Source of the DNA: Cellvibrio sp.
Lineage (GTDB): Bacteria > Pseudomonadota > Gammaproteobacteria > Pseudomonadales > Cellvibrionaceae
NCBI GenBank assembly: GCA_003524365.1
Contig: DQHS01000333.1
Span: 814-15,309 of the forward strand
Length of the DNA: 14,496 nucleotides
Reading direction: 5' to 3'
In this document: positions 13,562-14,496 of the stretch, in pieces
Numbering within the stretch: the stretch's first letter is position 1
Layout of the letters: the number at the start of each line of letters is the position of its first letter
Program-made: the position numbers and the translations under genes
Notes under the pieces: model-generated
What the model saw: the letters and a program-made list of their open reading frames with translations, nothing else
Told to the model about the DNA's origin: nothing
Database searches by the model: none

Positions 13562-14194
13562 TCAATCCTTCCTGACCAGAATCGTAAATTCGTAGAGGCC
13601 ATAGTCGTGGAGCAAAGCGACCTGTTTAGAATATCTACGCTTGCAAAGATCGAACAATCGACACGGATCAGCGTAATAAAGGTAGTCCCGCCTCTTATCT
13701 TCGTCGGAATAGGAAGTCAAACAGTTGAACGAGAAGCCATGCCGACTCGTTCGATTCAGTACATCCAGCGTGCCCTGTAAATATTCAAACCATTCATCAT
13801 CACTACGCCCCAGACGAACATTGAAGATACCACTAGCAACACAGTAGTCCGCGACACTATCTGGCTGGGCAGAAACAATGAATTGCGCTGGAGAATAACC
13901 ACGGTAGCGCTGCTCCGCAGCACAAATCATATCTTCAGAGATATCCACTCCACAATATGAGAAGGCCGGGCGGTTTTCGACTAAAAAATCAAGAAGAGCC
14001 CCATAGCCGCAGCCAAGATCATTGAGTGAAAACTGACTCCGATCATCAATAATTTTGCACAGCTGCTCAAAGCGCAGCGCCTGACTATCCTCTCCATTCC
14101 AGTCAACACCTTTAGGAGTTTCTCCGTACTGCGCTAACTTTCCCGAGTAATAGTTGGCAACCTCCGCGAGCAAATCAGGTTTTATTTTTTGCAT
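13562..14194 (-). CDS. Class I SAM-dependent methyltransferase
   Basis: A 210-residue protein. Motif I is LNDLGCGYGALLDFL (57-71), followed by the acidic ribose-binding strand YCGVDISEDMI (80-90, Asp84) and ADYCVASGIFNVRLG (115-129), the motif IV region. The N-terminal EVANYYSGKLAQYGETPKGVDWNGEDSQALRF precedes the SAM fold and probably caps the substrate pocket. It is short and lacks membrane segments. The substrate cannot be read from sequence; a nucleotide sugar or sugar-linked group handled by the flanking glycosyltransferase is plausible. The start overlaps the upstream glycosyltransferase by 20 bases and has GTGAGG seven bases before the ATG. It is separated from the HTTM-DCC gene by three bases. 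It shows no close similarity to the second methyltransferase at 8936-9703 beyond the common fold, so the two probably act at different positions. Confidence 0.85.
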   Translation of the reverse strand: MQKIKPDLLAEVANYYSGKLAQYGETPKGVDWNGEDSQALRFEQLCKIIDDRSQFSLNDLGCGYGALLDFLVENRPAFSYCGVDISEDMICAAEQRYRGYSPAQFIVSAQPDSVADYCVASGIFNVRLGRSDDEWFEYLQGTLDVLNRTSRHGFSFNCLTSYSDEDKRRDYLYYADPCRLFDLCKRRYSKQVALLHDYGLYEFTILVRKD

Positions 14195-14496
14195 GAATTT
14201 GCCTCACAATCGTGTAGGGGCGCCGCTTGGTTTCGGAGAAAATTTTGGACAGATAAATACCGACCACGCCTATGAATGAAATAATCATCCCGCCGAGGAG
14301 CCATATTGACGCCATCACCGATGTCCAACCACTCAAGGGTCTGGCGAGAAATATCCAATAAACACCCAGATAGGCGATATAAAAAATCGCAAATAGCGAA
14401 ATCGAAATACCTATATAAAAAATACTGATCAGAGGCGCATTACTGAATGACGTAACAGAATTGACGAGCAAAGACATTTTTTTTCGGAACGTATAG
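14175..14496 (-). CDS. GtrB/DPMS-like GT2 polyprenyl-phosphate glycosyltransferase, C-terminal fragment cut by window edge
   Basis: The frame stays open to the window edge: codons before the ATG at 14477 read YTFRKK, so that ATG is internal and the visible part is the last 106 residues. NSVTSFSNAPLISI is the conserved linker that follows the catalytic domain in GtrB/dolichol-phosphate-mannose-synthase-like proteins. Two membrane helices follow (about 14-42 and 50-75, counting from Met at 14477), then the cytoplasmic tail IYLSKIFSETKRRPYTIVR, a family hallmark. Such enzymes move a sugar from a nucleotide donor to undecaprenyl phosphate for later use in the periplasm. The catalytic domain with its DxD motif is outside the window. 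The last codons overlap the methyltransferase start by 20 bases. The GtrA protein at 9700-10086 is the obvious partner. Confidence 0.88.
   Translation of the reverse strand, partial: YTFRKKMSLLVNSVTSFSNAPLISIFYIGISISLFAIFYIAYLGVYWIFLARPLSGWTSVMASIWLLGGMIISFIGVVGIYLSKIFSETKRRPYTIVRQIHAKNKT

Noticed and set aside
14475..14477. ATG at 14477 as the true start of the GT2 protein
   Set aside because: The frame is open beyond it to the window edge, and the product would lack the whole catalytic domain of the family.
1..14496. CRISPR array, tRNA, insertion sequence, or JUMPstart/ops element
   Set aside because: No regularly spaced repeats, no cloverleaf-like CCA-ending segment, no transposase frame and no ops-like GGTAGC element were seen in gaps; the operon leader lies outside the window to the right.

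Overview
The window is part of a surface-polysaccharide (O-antigen / LPS) biosynthesis locus. Sixteen genes, two of them cut by the window ends, all lie on the minus strand and are tightly packed, so transcription runs from about 14496 down to 1. The encoded families (Wzx, Wzy, WecE, GtrA, a PglC/WbaP-type sugar transferase, SDR sugar reductases) and the Wzx/Wzy layout point to a Gram-negative gammaproteobacterium. The tail order of a 4-keto-sugar reductase followed by a sugar transferase resembles the end of Pseudomonas O-antigen loci. That genus is an inference from remembered family patterns, not a search result.

Layout in transcription order. Module A (14496 to 7800): a polytopic GtrB/DPMS-like glycosyltransferase tail, a SAM methyltransferase, a large HTTM-like membrane protein fused to a DCC (DUF393) thioredoxin-like domain, a PglD/NeuD-like sugar N-acyltransferase, a five-bladed beta-propeller protein of GH43/GH32-like type, a GtrA-family membrane protein, a second SAM methyltransferase, and WecE, the dTDP-4-keto-6-deoxyglucose 4-aminotransferase. 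Neighbouring genes in this block overlap or are separated by at most 19 bases. Module B (7734 to 5307): Wzx flippase and Wzy polymerase, overlapping. Module C (5254 to 1266): a DxD glycosyltransferase, a zinc-ribbon-containing SDR resembling dTDP-L-rhamnose 4-epimerases, a CysE-like O-acetyltransferase and a GT-B-type glycosyltransferase. Module D (1178 to 1): an SDR resembling the reductases that make UDP-N-acetylquinovosamine, then the N-terminus of the initiating polyprenyl-phosphate sugar-1-phosphate transferase.

How they may work together (inference): the module D pair would make and load the first sugar on undecaprenyl phosphate. The module C glycosyltransferases, supplied by the epimerase and modified by the acetyltransferase, would extend the repeat unit, and Wzx/Wzy would export and polymerise it. 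Module A would make dTDP-4-amino-4,6-dideoxygalactose (WecE), N-acylate it, perhaps methylate it, and possibly attach it through a lipid-linked GtrB/GtrA route. No enzymes for dTDP-4-keto-6-deoxyglucose (RmlA/RmlB) or UDP-4-keto sugar synthesis are in the window, so those must lie elsewhere.

The most unusual gene is the HTTM-DCC fusion at 11696-13558. Several starts need correcting to GTG, TTG or internal ATG codons. No tRNA, rRNA, CRISPR array, insertion sequence or prophage is visible, and no gene-free stretch exceeds about 90 bases. Base composition is uneven: 1621-1680 has 17 G+C of 60, while 8101-8160 has 41 of 60, as expected for a mosaic polysaccharide locus.
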